NCBI RefSeq assembly: GCF_905397285.1
Contig: NZ_CAJPUX010000001.1
Span: 806,001-870,000, forward strand
Direction: 5' to 3'
DNA from: Cupriavidus plantarum
GTDB lineage: Bacteria; Pseudomonadota; Gammaproteobacteria; Burkholderiales; Burkholderiaceae
DNA length: 64,000 bases
Of this stretch, positions 25,907 to 35,416 are shown piece by piece (positions within the stretch are counted from its first letter, which is position 1; the number at the start of each line of letters is the position of its first letter). Made by a program: the position numbers and the translations under genes. The notes beneath the pieces are model-generated. The model was not told where the DNA came from, did not search any database, and saw only the letters and a program-made list of their open reading frames with translations.

Positions 25907-26575
25907 ATGTGGCAATACATTTCCAACCGGCTGGGGCTGGCCTTGCTGGCCGCGCTCTGGCTTTCCGGCTGCGCGAGCACCATCACCACCGAGGTCACCG
26001 CCTTCCGCCAGCCGGAGTGGCAGAACGACGCGCCCAGGACTTACGCCTTCGAGAACACGGCGCAACAGGCCGCTCAGCAGGAGGTACAGCTCGAGCGCAC
26101 CACGTACGAGCAATGGCTCGCGGCGGCGCTGTCGGGCGTGGGATTCGAACAATTGCCGGCGGGCAAGGCACGGTATCTGGTCAGCATGGACTATGACGCG
26201 GTCCCCGGCATGGTGCGCGTGGCGGAGACCGTCTATGCGGACCCGTGGTACGGACCGTGGGGCCCGTACTGGGGGCCTTATGGCGGCTACGGTGGCTGGT
26301 ATCGACCCTACGGCCCGTGGGGTTGGGGCCCGGGCTACTGGCCGCCGCAGACCGTCGTGCGCGACGTGCCCGTGACGTTCGCCAGCCTGCGGGTGTTCTT
26401 CAAGGATGCGAAGTCCGGCAAGCGCGTCTATCAGGTCACCGCGCGCAATACCACCGAGGGCGGTAGCCTCGCGGGCGTTATGCCCTATATGATCCGCAGC
26501 GCGTTTGCCGACTTTCCGGGCGAAAGCGGCCGGCCGAGGCGCGTGACACTGGAGGTGGAGAAGGCCAAACAGTAG
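25907..26575 (+). CDS. DUF4136 lipoprotein
   Basis: This 222-residue protein has a lipobox in a type II signal sequence (LAALWLSGCAS; Cys at about residue 23), so it is probably anchored to the outer membrane. The DUF4136-like body includes FRQPEWQNDAPRTYAFE and YLVSMDYD. A Gly/Tyr/Trp/Pro-rich stretch at about residues 110-145 (WGPYWGPYGGYGGWYRPYG) looks extended. The role is unknown. GGAAGGA ahead of the ATG supports the start. Confidence 0.8.
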   Translation: MWQYISNRLGLALLAALWLSGCASTITTEVTAFRQPEWQNDAPRTYAFENTAQQAAQQEVQLERTTYEQWLAAALSGVGFEQLPAGKARYLVSMDYDAVPGMVRVAETVYADPWYGPWGPYWGPYGGYGGWYRPYGPWGWGPGYWPPQTVVRDVPVTFASLRVFFKDAKSGKRVYQVTARNTTEGGSLAGVMPYMIRSAFADFPGESGRPRRVTLEVEKAKQ

Positions 26576-26776
26576 GGCAGACAGGAGGCCAGACAGTAGG
26601 TCGGCCGGAGGCAACTCTGGTAGTACGGAAACTGAAGAGAAGAAGGCCCACCGCGCGAGCGCGCTGGGCTAGAATGGCTGCTCGAATTTTTCGGCCCTTG
26701 CCTATCGACATCGCTCATCGACATCGACTATCGACGTCGGACATCGTCGGGCAGGGCCTCATCCCGGACGAGCAGA

Positions 26777-29107
26777 ATGACCAGCAAGACTACCGGTGCA
26801 GCGGATGCTGCGCCGCAACACGCCCCCAACAGTCCTGAAGCGCAACTGCGCCTCGCCGCACTCGAATATCACCGTAGTCCCACCAAGGGCAAGATCCAGG
26901 TCACGGCAACCAAGGCGCTGTCGAACCAGCGCGATCTGTCGCTGGCGTACTCGCCGGGCGTAGCGTATGCCTGCGAAGAGATCGCGAAGGATCCGGCGAT
27001 GGCCGCCGAGTACACCTCGCGCGCGAACCTCGTGGCCGTGGTGACCAACGGTACGGCGGTGCTGGGGCTGGGCGACATCGGTCCGCTCGCCGGCAAGCCC
27101 GTGATGGAGGGCAAGGGCTGCCTGTTCAAGAAGTTCGCTGGCATCGATGTGTTCGACATCGAGCTCGATGCGCATGATCCGGACAAGATCGTCGAGATCG
27201 TGGCCGCGCTGGAGCCGACGCTCGGCGGCGTGAACCTCGAGGACATCAAGGCGCCCGAGTGCTTCTACATCGAGAAGAAGCTGCGCGAGCGCATGAACAT
27301 TCCCGTCTTCCACGACGATCAGCACGGTACCGCGATCATCTCCGCGGCGGCGCTGCTGAACGGCCTGAAGGTGGTGGGCAAGGAAATCGGCAACGTCAAG
27401 GTGGCGGTGTCGGGCGCGGGTGCCGCGGCGATCGCGTGCCTGGACACGATGGTGAGCCTGGGCGTCAAGCGCGAGAACGTCTATGTGGTGGACTCGAAGG
27501 GCGTGATCCATGTGGGCCGCGACGCCAACATGGAAGCCAACAAGGCGCGCTACGCGCAGGACACCACGGCCCGTACGCTGGCCGACATCGTCAATGGCGC
27601 GGACGTGTTCCTGGGTTGCTCGACCGCTGGCGTGCTGACCGGCGACATGGTCAAGACGATGGCGGACAAGCCCATCATCCTGGCGCTGGCCAACCCGGAA
27701 CCGGAAATCCGGCCGGAAGTCGCCAAGGCCGCGCGGCCCGACTGCATCATCGCGACCGGCCGTTCGGACTACCCGAACCAGGTCAACAACGTGCTCTGCT
27801 TCCCGTACATCTTCCGTGGCGCGCTCGATTGCGGCGCGACCAAGATCACGGAAGAAATGAAGCTCGCGTGCGTGAAGGCGATCGCCGAGCTGGCCGAGGC
27901 CGAGCTCAATGACGCCGTGGCCGCCGCTTACGGTGGCGCCGAGCTCAAGTTCGGTCCCGACTACATCATCCCGACGCCGTTCGACCAGCGCCTGATCGAG
28001 AAGATTGCACCGGCCGTGGCCAAGGCGGCCGAGGAATCGGGCGTGGCGACGCGTCCGATCAAGGACCTCGAAGCCTATCGCCAGCAACTGACGCACTACG
28101 TCTATCACACCGGCCTGATGATGAAGCCGGTGTTCACTGCCGCCAAGGCCGCGCCGAAGCGCGTCGCCTACGCCGAGGGCGAGGAAGAACGCGTGCTGCG
28201 CGCGGTGCAGAGCGTGGTCGACGAAGGCCTCGCGCGTCCGATCCTGATCGGCCGCCCGCACGTGATCCAGATGCGTATCGAGAAGGCGGGCCTGCGCCTG
28301 CGTCCGGGCGTGGACTTCGAACTCGTGAACCCCGAGGACGATCCGCGTTATCGCGCGTACCACGAGGCCTACCACGCGCTGCGTGGCCGCGATGGCGTCA
28401 CGCCGGACATGGCCAAGGTGGCGCTGCGCCGCTCCAACACCCTCATCGGCACCATGCTGATGCACATGGGCGATGCGGATGCGCTGCTGTGCGGCACGGT
28501 GGGCCGCTTCGAGGGCCACCTCGAGCACGTGCGCGACGTCATCGGCATGAAGCCCGAGGCCAAGGTGTTCGCGGCGATGAACGCGCTGATGCTCGAGAAA
28601 TACACGCTGTTCATCACCGACACGTTCGTCAACGACGATCCCACGGCCGAAGAACTCGCGTGCATCACGCAGCTGGCCGCCGAGGAAATCTCGCGCTTCG
28701 GCCTGCACCCGAAGGTCGCGCTGATGTCGCACTCGATGTTCGGGTCCTCCACGCGTCCGTCGGCCCGCAAGATGCGCGAGGCCGCCGAGATCCTGTCGCA
28801 GGTAGCGCCGCACCTCGAGGTGGAAGGCGAGATGCAGGGCGACGCCGCGCTGGTGGAGGACGTGCGCCGTCACTTCCTGCCGACGACCAAGCTGGCGGGC
28901 AGCGCCAACCTGCTGGTCATGCCGACGCTGGACGCGGCCAACATCGCGTTCAACCTGCTCAAGATCACGGGTGGCCAGGGCGTGACCGTCGGTCCGATCC
29001 TGCTGGGCGCGGCCAAGCCCGTGCACATCCTCAACCCGCAGGCCACGACGCGCCGGATCGTCAATATGACGGCGGTGGCGGTAGCGGAGGCTGGCGCGCT
29101 GCGTTGA
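26777..29107 (+). CDS. maeB: NADP-dependent malic enzyme with phosphotransacetylase-like domain
   Basis: This 776-residue protein converts malate to pyruvate and CO2 with NADPH formation. The N-terminal malic-enzyme domain shows [35 protein letters not shown] and an NADP fold ([15 protein letters not shown]). From about residue 450 ([18 protein letters not shown]) comes a phosphate acetyl/butyryltransferase-type domain, usually regulatory (acetyl-CoA sensing) in MaeB. The length fits MaeB. A terminator follows. Confidence 0.95.
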   Translation: MTSKTTGAADAAPQHAPNSPEAQLRLAALEYHRSPTKGKIQVTATKALSNQRDLSLAYSPGVAYACEEIAKDPAMAAEYTSRANLVAVVTNGTAVLGLGDIGPLAGKPVMEGKGCLFKKFAGIDVFDIELDAHDPDKIVEIVAALEPTLGGVNLEDIKAPECFYIEKKLRERMNIPVFHDDQHGTAIISAAALLNGLKVVGKEIGNVKVAVSGAGAAAIACLDTMVSLGVKRENVYVVDSKGVIHVGRDANMEANKARYAQDTTARTLADIVNGADVFLGCSTAGVLTGDMVKTMADKPIILALANPEPEIRPEVAKAARPDCIIATGRSDYPNQVNNVLCFPYIFRGALDCGATKITEEMKLACVKAIAELAEAELNDAVAAAYGGAELKFGPDYIIPTPFDQRLIEKIAPAVAKAAEESGVATRPIKDLEAYRQQLTHYVYHTGLMMKPVFTAAKAAPKRVAYAEGEEERVLRAVQSVVDEGLARPILIGRPHVIQMRIEKAGLRLRPGVDFELVNPEDDPRYRAYHEAYHALRGRDGVTPDMAKVALRRSNTLIGTMLMHMGDADALLCGTVGRFEGHLEHVRDVIGMKPEAKVFAAMNALMLEKYTLFITDTFVNDDPTAEELACITQLAAEEISRFGLHPKVALMSHSMFGSSTRPSARKMREAAEILSQVAPHLEVEGEMQGDAALVEDVRRHFLPTTKLAGSANLLVMPTLDAANIAFNLLKITGGQGVTVGPILLGAAKPVHILNPQATTRRIVNMTAVAVAEAGALR

Positions 29108-29115
29108 GTTAGGGG

Positions 29116-29158
29116 TGGGCCCGCGTTGGGCCCGCATTGGGCCAGCATTGGGCCCACG
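29116..29158. repeat. short tandem repeat after maeB
   Basis: Four imperfect 11-12-bp units of the form TTGGGCC(C/A)GCA follow the maeB stop directly. They contain the self-complementary GGGCCC and may form alternative hairpins ahead of the terminator. Confidence 0.7.
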
Positions 29159-29180
29159 TCAGCGCTACGCCCTAAAAAAA

Positions 29181-29208
29181 AGCCGGGTCCTTGGACCCGG
29201 CTTTTCCT
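29181..29208. terminator. bidirectional intrinsic terminator
   Basis: A-rich sequence, AGCCGGGTCC-TT-GGACCCGGCT, then TTTCCTTT. It serves maeB on the plus strand and the convergent 81-residue gene on the minus strand (its 5' flank is an A-run). Confidence 0.9.
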
Positions 29209-29224
29209 TTCCCTGTGTGCGCAG

Positions 29225-29470
29225 CTATTGCAACACGTTGTACTGCTCGCGCATGACCACGATGATGGAGCGCGCGGCCGCGAGCTGCTGCGTCACGTCG
29301 TCGAAGGTATCCTCGCGGAAGTCCACTTCCGCGCTCCAGTTGCAACCGGTGTGATCGGGCCGGTGCACGCGCATCGCGTGCAGCTCCACCTCACCGCACT
29401 CTGGATTGTTATCCAGGCACTGGCTCAGGATTGCCATCAATTCCGAACGGGTTTTCGCATAGCGCCGCAT
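29225..29470 (-). CDS. small hypothetical protein, 81 aa
   Basis: Unrecognised soluble protein (MRRYAKTRSELMAILSQCL, then MRVHRPDHTGCNWSAEVDF). It has three cysteines and a helical C-terminus. No signal peptide is seen. It ends just before the shared terminator, which supports it as a real transcribed unit. Confidence 0.6.
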   Translation of the reverse strand: MRRYAKTRSELMAILSQCLDNNPECGEVELHAMRVHRPDHTGCNWSAEVDFREDTFDDVTQQLAAARSIIVVMREQYNVLQ

Positions 29471-29625
29471 GAGTCACCTCACTCGTTCCTGTCTCGGGGT
29501 TCCGGCACAGAGTCCGGAAACCCATTTAAGGACTGTGAGGAGACTGTCGCCAATTGAATCCGTCTATGGAGTGCCCGCTTTCAATCTCGCTTCAATGCCG
29601 CAGCGCGGCATATTAGCGAGCCGCG

Positions 29626-30714
29626 TCAGAACTTGTGACGGATGCCTACCCCGAAACTGTCGCCGTGCTCGATGCCGGTGATCTTGTCGTAGTAGTAGGC
29701 CGCGTACACGTCCGTGCGTTTCGACAGGTTGTAGTCGTAGGCCAGCGCGAACGTATTGCGCTTGAAGTCCGAGACGGCGTTCTCGGTCTTGCCGTACGCG
29801 TACGTCGCCAGCACCGCTCCCGCGCCCACCGGCACCGACGCGCCGACCTGGCCGTTCGTATGCTTGATGTCGCCGTTCGGATTGGCCGCGCTGATGCTCG
29901 TCTTGATGTACTGCGCCTGGGCGAACAGCTTGACGATGGTGAAGTCGTACGAGATACCGCCCTGCACCGCGGTCTGCTTGCTGACACCAGTCAGCAGCGG
30001 GTTCGTCGAGTTCGTGACATCGAACGGCGCGTTGTCGAACTTGACCTGCTGGAACGCCAGCGTCGCGCCGAAGTTGCCATTGAAGTAGGTCACGTTGCCG
30101 CCCCACTTGTTCTGGCTGTAGTTGCCCGCGTTCTCCCCCAGGCCGTAGATGAAGTTGGCGGTCAGGCCGCCCCACGTCGGCGTGGAGTACAGCAGCGAGT
30201 TGTTCCAGCCCGAGTCGCCGATGATGCCCGGATCGAACACCGTGCCGTTGGCGGCCGTCAGGTACGTGTGGAACACCATCGGCGAGAACACGTACGAGTC
30301 GATCAGCGGGTTGAAGATGATCGTCGAGACGAAGTAGGGCGTCGTGTTGCGGCCGAGCTTCAGCGTACCGTAGTTGCTGTTCTCGAGGCCGACGAACGCG
30401 TTACGGCTGAACATCGAGTCGCCATCGAAGCGGCCGACGCGGCCGTTGTCGGTCCGGTAGAACGCGTTGAGGTCGAAGATCGCGCGCGTGCCGGCGCCGA
30501 GGTCTTCCGAACCCTTGATGCCCCAGTAGGACGTCTGCATGCCGCCCGAGTTCGCCACGAAGGCGCGCTCGCCAGTGCCCGGACTTTTGATGCCGCCGAC
30601 AAACATATCGGCCTGGCCGTAAAGCGTGACGCCCGATTGCGCCAGGGTGGCGCCCGAATACAGGACAGCCGCGATCGCCGCCAGCTTGAGAGCCGGCTTG
30701 TAGTGCTTCGACAT
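29626..30714 (-). CDS. outer-membrane general porin
   Basis: This 362-residue Gram-negative porin (porin_4 type, typical of Burkholderiales) has a signal peptide (cleavage at TLA-QSG) followed by the classic first strand GVTLYGQADM. Alternating beta strands and an Asn/Gly-rich body end GVGIRHKF with a C-terminal Phe, the outer-membrane insertion signal. GGAGG lies ahead of the ATG at 30714. It neighbours the purine-degradation genes and may admit purines, but porin position alone is weak evidence. Confidence 0.9.
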   Translation of the reverse strand: MSKHYKPALKLAAIAAVLYSGATLAQSGVTLYGQADMFVGGIKSPGTGERAFVANSGGMQTSYWGIKGSEDLGAGTRAIFDLNAFYRTDNGRVGRFDGDSMFSRNAFVGLENSNYGTLKLGRNTTPYFVSTIIFNPLIDSYVFSPMVFHTYLTAANGTVFDPGIIGDSGWNNSLLYSTPTWGGLTANFIYGLGENAGNYSQNKWGGNVTYFNGNFGATLAFQQVKFDNAPFDVTNSTNPLLTGVSKQTAVQGGISYDFTIVKLFAQAQYIKTSISAANPNGDIKHTNGQVGASVPVGAGAVLATYAYGKTENAVSDFKRNTFALAYDYNLSKRTDVYAAYYYDKITGIEHGDSFGVGIRHKF

Positions 30715-30883
30715 GGGTAAAGACCTCCGTGGTTTGAAACTGCGCCGAACGTTGTGCTGGGCCGCTGTGGGTCGCCGGCGCGGCGCGCCTCTGACGGGCG
30801 CTGCCGCAATCCGGCGCGGCATACGACGTTCGTGCTCTCTCTTCTTTCTCTTCCGTATTGTTGTTATCCGGCCATGTTTTGGC

Positions 30884-31411
30884 TCAGCCGGATACTAAGT
30901 CGTCGAGTCGAAACTGCGCAATGCGATGAATCTGGTTGATGCACGTTTGCAACTCGACGTCGGGCGCATTGTCGATGCGCCTTGCAAATTCCGCGATGAT
31001 GCCGTGCCGATCGTAGCCACGGACCGCGAGGATGAATGGAAAGCCGAACTTGCGGTTGTAGTCCGCGTTCAGCTGCTGCAAGCGCTCGAATTCTTCCGGC
31101 GTGCACAGGTTGAGGCCCGCGCCGCTTTGTTCGCGCGTGGACTCGTCGGTCAGCTCACCGCGCACGGCGGCCTTGCCCGCGAGTTCCGGGTGCGCGCGTA
31201 CGAGCGCCAGCTGCGCGTCGCGGCCCGACGCATCGACGGCCTCCCGCAGCGCCGCCGCCAGCGATGCGAGATCGGCAAACGGGCGTTTGCGCGCGGCCGC
31301 TTCCGCGAACCACGGCGAGTGTTCGTAGATGCCGCCGAGCACGCGGACGAACTCGGCCTCGGGCATCGCGTTCAGCGCGGCGATGGTGGTATGCGTGCCT
31401 GCCGTGCTCAT
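30884..31411 (-). CDS. uraD: 2-oxo-4-hydroxy-4-carboxy-5-ureidoimidazoline (OHCU) decarboxylase
   Basis: This 175-residue protein decarboxylates OHCU to S-allantoin, the third step from urate. Family motifs are YEHSPWFAEAA, VRAHPELAGKAA (catalytic His) and FGFPFILAVRG. It overlaps puuE by 4 bp (ATGA), so translation is coupled. The start at 31411 gives the normal length. Confidence 0.93.
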   Translation of the reverse strand: MSTAGTHTTIAALNAMPEAEFVRVLGGIYEHSPWFAEAAARKRPFADLASLAAALREAVDASGRDAQLALVRAHPELAGKAAVRGELTDESTREQSGAGLNLCTPEEFERLQQLNADYNRKFGFPFILAVRGYDRHGIIAEFARRIDNAPDVELQTCINQIHRIAQFRLDDLVSG

Positions 31412-32364
31412 GCCTGCCCTCCGTACGGATGCGCCTCGATCCAGTGACGCGCGATATCGACGCGGCGGCAGATCCAGACCTTGTCGTGCTCCTGCACGTA
31501 GTCCAGAAAGCGCTGCAGCGCGCGGAAGCGGCCCGGGCGGCCGAGCAGGCGGCAATGCATGCCGATCGACAGCATCTTGGGACGATCGAGTCCGTTCGGA
31601 TCGCCTTCTTCGTAGAGCACGTCGAACGCGTCCTTAAGGTACTGGAAGAACTGTTCGCCGGTATTGAAGCCCTGCGGCGTGGCAAAACGCATGTCGTTCG
31701 AGTCGAGCGTGTAGGGCACCACGAGGTGCGGCTTCTTTCCGCCGCCCGTGACCTTCACCTCGGTCCAGAAGGGCAGGTCGTCGCCATAGTAGTCGGCGTC
31801 GTACAGCAGCCCGCCATGCTCGACCACGAGCCGGCGCGTGTTCGGGCTGTCGCGGCCCGTGTACCAGCCGAGCGGCATCGAGCCGGTCAGCTCTTGGATG
31901 ATCTCCATGCCGATGCGCATGTGCTCGCGCTCGGTGGCCTCGTCGATGTTCTGGTAGTGGATCCAGCGCCATCCGTGGCAGGCGATCTCGTGACCGAGCT
32001 CGACGAACGCGCGCGTGACGTCGGGGTGCCGCTGCAGCGCCATCGATACGCCGAAGATGGTGAGCGGCAGGCCGCGGCGCTCGAACTCGCGCAGGATGCG
32101 CCAGACGCCCGCGCGGGAGCCGTATTCGTACACGCCCTCCATGCTCATGTGGCGGTCCGGGTAGGCCGCCGCGCCGATGATCTCGGACAGGAACTGCTCC
32201 GAGCCCGCGTCGCCATGGAGCACGTTGTTCTCGCCGCCTTCCTCGTAATTGAGCACGAACTGCAGCGCGACGCGCGCGCCGCCAGGCCAGCGCGCGTGCG
32301 GCGGTTCGGCACCGTAGCCGATCAGGTCTCTTGGATAGTGCTGGGAATCTAGGGATTTGCTCAT
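31408..32364 (-). CDS. puuE: PuuE-type allantoinase
   Basis: This ~318-residue enzyme is a member of the polysaccharide-deacetylase-fold (metal-dependent) allantoinases that hydrolyse allantoin to allantoate. It is unrelated to the amidohydrolase AllB. Landmarks are HYPRDLIGYG, FVLNYEEGGE, ELGHEIACHGWRW and SIGMHCRLLGRPGR. Two in-frame ATGs (32373 and 32364) are possible. Upstream is the NCS2 permease (31-bp gap), downstream uraD (overlap). Confidence 0.92.
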   Translation of the reverse strand: MSKSLDSQHYPRDLIGYGAEPPHARWPGGARVALQFVLNYEEGGENNVLHGDAGSEQFLSEIIGAAAYPDRHMSMEGVYEYGSRAGVWRILREFERRGLPLTIFGVSMALQRHPDVTRAFVELGHEIACHGWRWIHYQNIDEATEREHMRIGMEIIQELTGSMPLGWYTGRDSPNTRRLVVEHGGLLYDADYYGDDLPFWTEVKVTGGGKKPHLVVPYTLDSNDMRFATPQGFNTGEQFFQYLKDAFDVLYEEGDPNGLDRPKMLSIGMHCRLLGRPGRFRALQRFLDYVQEHDKVWICRRVDIARHWIEAHPYGGQA

Positions 32365-32395
32365 GATGCGCATGGCTCTGTTGTCATCCGGGCCG

Positions 32396-33820
32396 TCATT
32401 CGGTCCCGTGGGAATTCGCGGCCGCGTTGCGCATGGCCTCTTCGGCGGACTGCATGCCGTTGTAGAAGAGGTTCAGCGCCACCGCGACGATGGTGCCGAG
32501 CACGATGCCACTGTGCGTGAACGGGTCGGTCCACTTCGGCAGGTACTGGAACAGGGTGGGAGAGAGCGTCGGGATCATGCCGAAGCCGATCGAGATCGCG
32601 ACGATGAACAGGTTGTGGCGATTCCGGTTGAAATCGCACGAGCCGAGGATGCGCACACCCGTGGCGGCGACCATGCCGAACATGACGATGCCCGCGCCGC
32701 CGAGCACGAACTGCGGCACCGACGCCACCACGTGCGCCATCTTCGGGAACAGCCCGAACGCGATCAGGATCAGCCCGCCGGCCACGGCGACATAGCGCGA
32801 GCGCACGCCCGTGACGGTGACGAGGCCGACGTTCTGCGAGAACGACGTATAGGGGAACGTGTTGAACACACCGCCGATGATCGTGCCGAGGCCATCGGCG
32901 CGCAGGCCGTTGGTAAGTTCGCGATTGGTCAGCCGCTTGCCCGTGATGTCCGCCAGCGCGAGGAACATGCCCGTCGACTCCACGAGCGTGATCAGCATGA
33001 CGATGCACATCGACAGTACTGCCGTCAGCTGGAACGTCGGCATGCCGAAATGCAGCGGCGTGATGACCGCCACGTAGCTAGCTTCATGCAGTCCTTCGAA
33101 CGACACCTTGCCGAAGGCCATCGCCACGAGCGTGCCGATGACGATGCCGAGCAGCACCGCGCAGTTGGCGACGAGGCCGCGGCCGAACCTGGTCAGCACG
33201 AGGATGACGACGAGCACGAGTCCCGCGATGGCAAGATTGCCGAGGTCGCCATACGCGAGGTTCGGCACGTCCTTGACCACGCCGTCGATGACTGCGCGCG
33301 TGGTCGGCTGGCCGCCACCGGCCCAGTTGATGCCCACGCGCATCAGCGAAATGCCGATGAGCGTGATGACGGTCCCCGTGACGACGGGCGGAAACAACCC
33401 GAGCATGCGGCCCATCAGCGGCGCGATAAGGATGCCGAAGATCCCCGATGCAATCACCGCGCCGTAAATGCCGAGCAGGCCGACCTCGGGATCGCCGCCG
33501 ATCGCGATCATCGGCGCCACCGCCGCGAACGTGACGCCCATCATCACCGGCATGCGGATGCCGAAGCGCCAGAAACCCAGCGCCTGGATCAGCGTGGCGA
33601 TGCCGGCCGCGAAGAGATCGGCATTGATGAGGAAGGCCAACTGGTCCTTGGGCAGCTTGAGCGCACCGCCGACGATCAGCGGCACGGCCACCGTGCCCGC
33701 GTACATCACCAGCACGTGCTGCAGGCCCAGTGCCAGCAGCCGGCCCGAGGGAAGTCGTTCGTTGATGCGGTCGGCGGGCGTCGCGCCGTCGGCGGGACTG
33801 GTGGTACTCGCGGAAGTCAT
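32396..33820 (-). CDS. NCS2 family xanthine/urate permease
   Basis: This 474-residue inner-membrane symporter has about 14 spans: LALGLQHVLVMYAGTVAVPL at the start, and the NCS2 signature region GLGTIIGGVFNTFPYTSFSQN. It likely imports xanthine, uric acid or related purines with protons. Its place as first gene of the puuE-uraD operon favours a purine rather than uracil. AGGAG sequences precede the ATG. It is transcribed in the same direction as the GntR gene behind it. Confidence 0.9.
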   Translation of the reverse strand: MTSASTTSPADGATPADRINERLPSGRLLALGLQHVLVMYAGTVAVPLIVGGALKLPKDQLAFLINADLFAAGIATLIQALGFWRFGIRMPVMMGVTFAAVAPMIAIGGDPEVGLLGIYGAVIASGIFGILIAPLMGRMLGLFPPVVTGTVITLIGISLMRVGINWAGGGQPTTRAVIDGVVKDVPNLAYGDLGNLAIAGLVLVVILVLTRFGRGLVANCAVLLGIVIGTLVAMAFGKVSFEGLHEASYVAVITPLHFGMPTFQLTAVLSMCIVMLITLVESTGMFLALADITGKRLTNRELTNGLRADGLGTIIGGVFNTFPYTSFSQNVGLVTVTGVRSRYVAVAGGLILIAFGLFPKMAHVVASVPQFVLGGAGIVMFGMVAATGVRILGSCDFNRNRHNLFIVAISIGFGMIPTLSPTLFQYLPKWTDPFTHSGIVLGTIVAVALNLFYNGMQSAEEAMRNAAANSHGTE

Positions 33821-33975
33821 GGGTGTCTCCTTCTCCTACAGTAGGGAATCCGTCGCCTCCACTCCCGGGCATCGGCGGTTTGCACGCAGGGCGTCTCTGT
33901 GGCGCCTGTGGGTATGGCGGGGTCGCGTGCTGGGCCGGGTAGTCATCGAGGCGCGGAGCAAGCCGCGCGCCAGCG

Positions 33976-34740
33976 TCAGCGGGTGTGACCCCCGCCTTGT
34001 CCAAGCACACTGCGCAAATCGAAATTGCCGGGCTCGTCGGGCTGCACGCGATCGGCGCAGGCGCCAAGGTGGTGCGCCATATGCGCCTGGGCGAGCGCGG
34101 CATCGCCCGCTTCCAGTGCATCGAGAATTTCGTCGTGCTCGTCGAACGAGCACGCGTTGTGTCCCGGCGCTTCCACGCTCGCGATCATCAGCGTCGTGCG
34201 CGAGACCAGCCGGCGCATCATCGTGACGAGCAGCGCGTTGCCGGAGAGTTCGGCCAGCGCGGTATGGAATTCCGCCGAGAGCCGGATCCAGCGCGGCCGT
34301 TCGTGCGACAGGAACGCCTGACGTTCCGTCGCGACCATGCGGCGCAGCGGGGCGATGACGGTCTTCACGTCGGGACGCGCGGCCAGCTTGTCGAGCACCG
34401 CGCGCTCCAGCATCTGGCGGAGCTCGAACATGTCGTGCGCCTCGTCTGTCGAAGGGCTCGCAATGAAGGCGCCGCGGTTCGGTTCGAGGTCCACCATGCC
34501 ATCCGCCGCGAGCCGCGACAGGACCTTGCGGACCGTATGCCGCGCGGTGGCATAGATCTCGCAAAGGGACTGCTCGGTGAGCTTCGTGCGCGGGGGCAGG
34601 CGGTGCTCCATGATCGCGTCGTAGATCTCGTGATACATGCGCTCTTCCACCGAGCCCTTGCGGGCGGGTTTGCGTTCGTTGCCTTCGTCGCCTTCGTGGC
34701 CTTCGCTGGCCGATGCAATCAGTTTGAGATTCTTGGACAT
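33976..34740 (-). CDS. GntR/FadR-family transcriptional regulator of purine catabolism
   Basis: This 254-residue protein has an N-terminal Glu/Gly/Asn stretch with 9-nt repeats (EGHEGDEGNER), a winged HTH (LTEQSLCEIYATARHTVRKVL, about residues 50-80) and a C-terminal FCD ligand domain with metal-binding His residues (FHTALAEL, HHLGAC). It is divergent from uraH-puuD. Two operator-like ATTGTYRACAA sites lie between them and a third within uraH, so it likely represses both sides until a purine intermediate binds. The ligand is unknown. The start at 34740 avoids an implausible extension. Confidence 0.88.
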   Translation of the reverse strand: MSKNLKLIASASEGHEGDEGNERKPARKGSVEERMYHEIYDAIMEHRLPPRTKLTEQSLCEIYATARHTVRKVLSRLAADGMVDLEPNRGAFIASPSTDEAHDMFELRQMLERAVLDKLAARPDVKTVIAPLRRMVATERQAFLSHERPRWIRLSAEFHTALAELSGNALLVTMMRRLVSRTTLMIASVEAPGHNACSFDEHDEILDALEAGDAALAQAHMAHHLGACADRVQPDEPGNFDLRSVLGQGGGHTR

Positions 34741-34760
34741 GGCGATGGAGGACCAGAAAA

Positions 34761-34804
34761 ATTGTTGACAATTATTTGGATAGGGATTCAATATTGTCAA
34801 CAAA
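34761..34804. promoter_or_regulatory. pair of GntR-type operator sites
   Basis: ATTGTTGACAAT (34761-34772) and ATTGTCAACAAA (34793-34804) form inverted copies 32 bp apart, centre to centre, directly upstream of the GntR gene and facing uraH. GntR/FadR proteins usually bind short palindromes of this kind. Confidence 0.75.
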
Positions 34805-35036
34805 ACGAGCCGCGCTTTTCGACAAATCCGGGTAAATCCGGAGTGTCATCGGCGATGGACAAAGGCATCTTCGCCTCCATCGCGAGAGCTATCTCGAAAT
34901 CAGCAGTACCGTTGCAGCCGCCCTGGCTGCAAGCGCCGGGATGCGTGATATCACGTACCGAGCGGGCACCCTCCCCACATAGGGTGCTAGTGAAGGCAGC
35001 GGCGCCTATCACAACCCAAACCGTCAAGGACGAACG

Positions 35037-35390
35037 ATGGGACGCCTCACTACGCACGTGCTCGACACGGCCGCCGGTATTCCCGGTCAAGGCATGTCGA
35101 TCACCCTCCATAAAATTGTCAACAATCAGCGCGAAACGCTCAAGCGCCTCGTGACCAATCACGATGGCCGCGCCGATGCGCCGCTGCTCGAAGGCGACGC
35201 ACTGGTACCGGGCGTGTACGAACTCGAGTTCGGCGCCGGCGACTACTTCCGTGCCCGGGGCGTCAGCCTGCCCGAGCCGGCTTTCCTCGACGTGGTGACG
35301 CTGCGCTTCGGCATTGCCGATGCCGCCGCGCATTACCACGTGCCGTTGCTGGTTTCGCCGTGGTCGTACTCGACCTACCGCGGCAGCTGA
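35037..35390 (+). CDS. uraH: 5-hydroxyisourate hydrolase
   Basis: This 117-residue transthyretin-like protein hydrolyses 5-hydroxyisourate to OHCU. Active-site landmarks are LTTHVLD (His7), and the C-terminal YRGS tetrapeptide that defines the family. It forms an operon with puuD (26-bp gap). Codons 27-30 (Ile-Val-Asn-Asn) spell a full copy of the operator palindrome seen upstream. Confidence 0.95.
   Translation: MGRLTTHVLDTAAGIPGQGMSITLHKIVNNQRETLKRLVTNHDGRADAPLLEGDALVPGVYELEFGAGDYFRARGVSLPEPAFLDVVTLRFGIADAAAHYHVPLLVSPWSYSTYRGS
35115..35126. promoter_or_regulatory. operator-like palindrome inside uraH
   Basis: ATTGTCAACAAT is a near-perfect copy of the two upstream sites and lies 78 bp into the coding sequence, in frame as Ile-Val-Asn-Asn. 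A regulator bound here could loop to the upstream pair or block elongation. Confidence 0.6.
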
Positions 35391-35416
35391 GTCGGCCGGA
35401 AGGAAGGAGAGACATC

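Noticed and set aside
26759-29137. 792-codon minus-strand frame opposite maeB
   Set aside because: Shadow of maeB; no domain and biased composition.
29498-29523. Hairpin GGTTCCGG...CCGGAAACC upstream of the 81-residue gene
   Set aside because: The stem is imperfect and there is no U-run on either strand; too weak to call a terminator or regulatory element.
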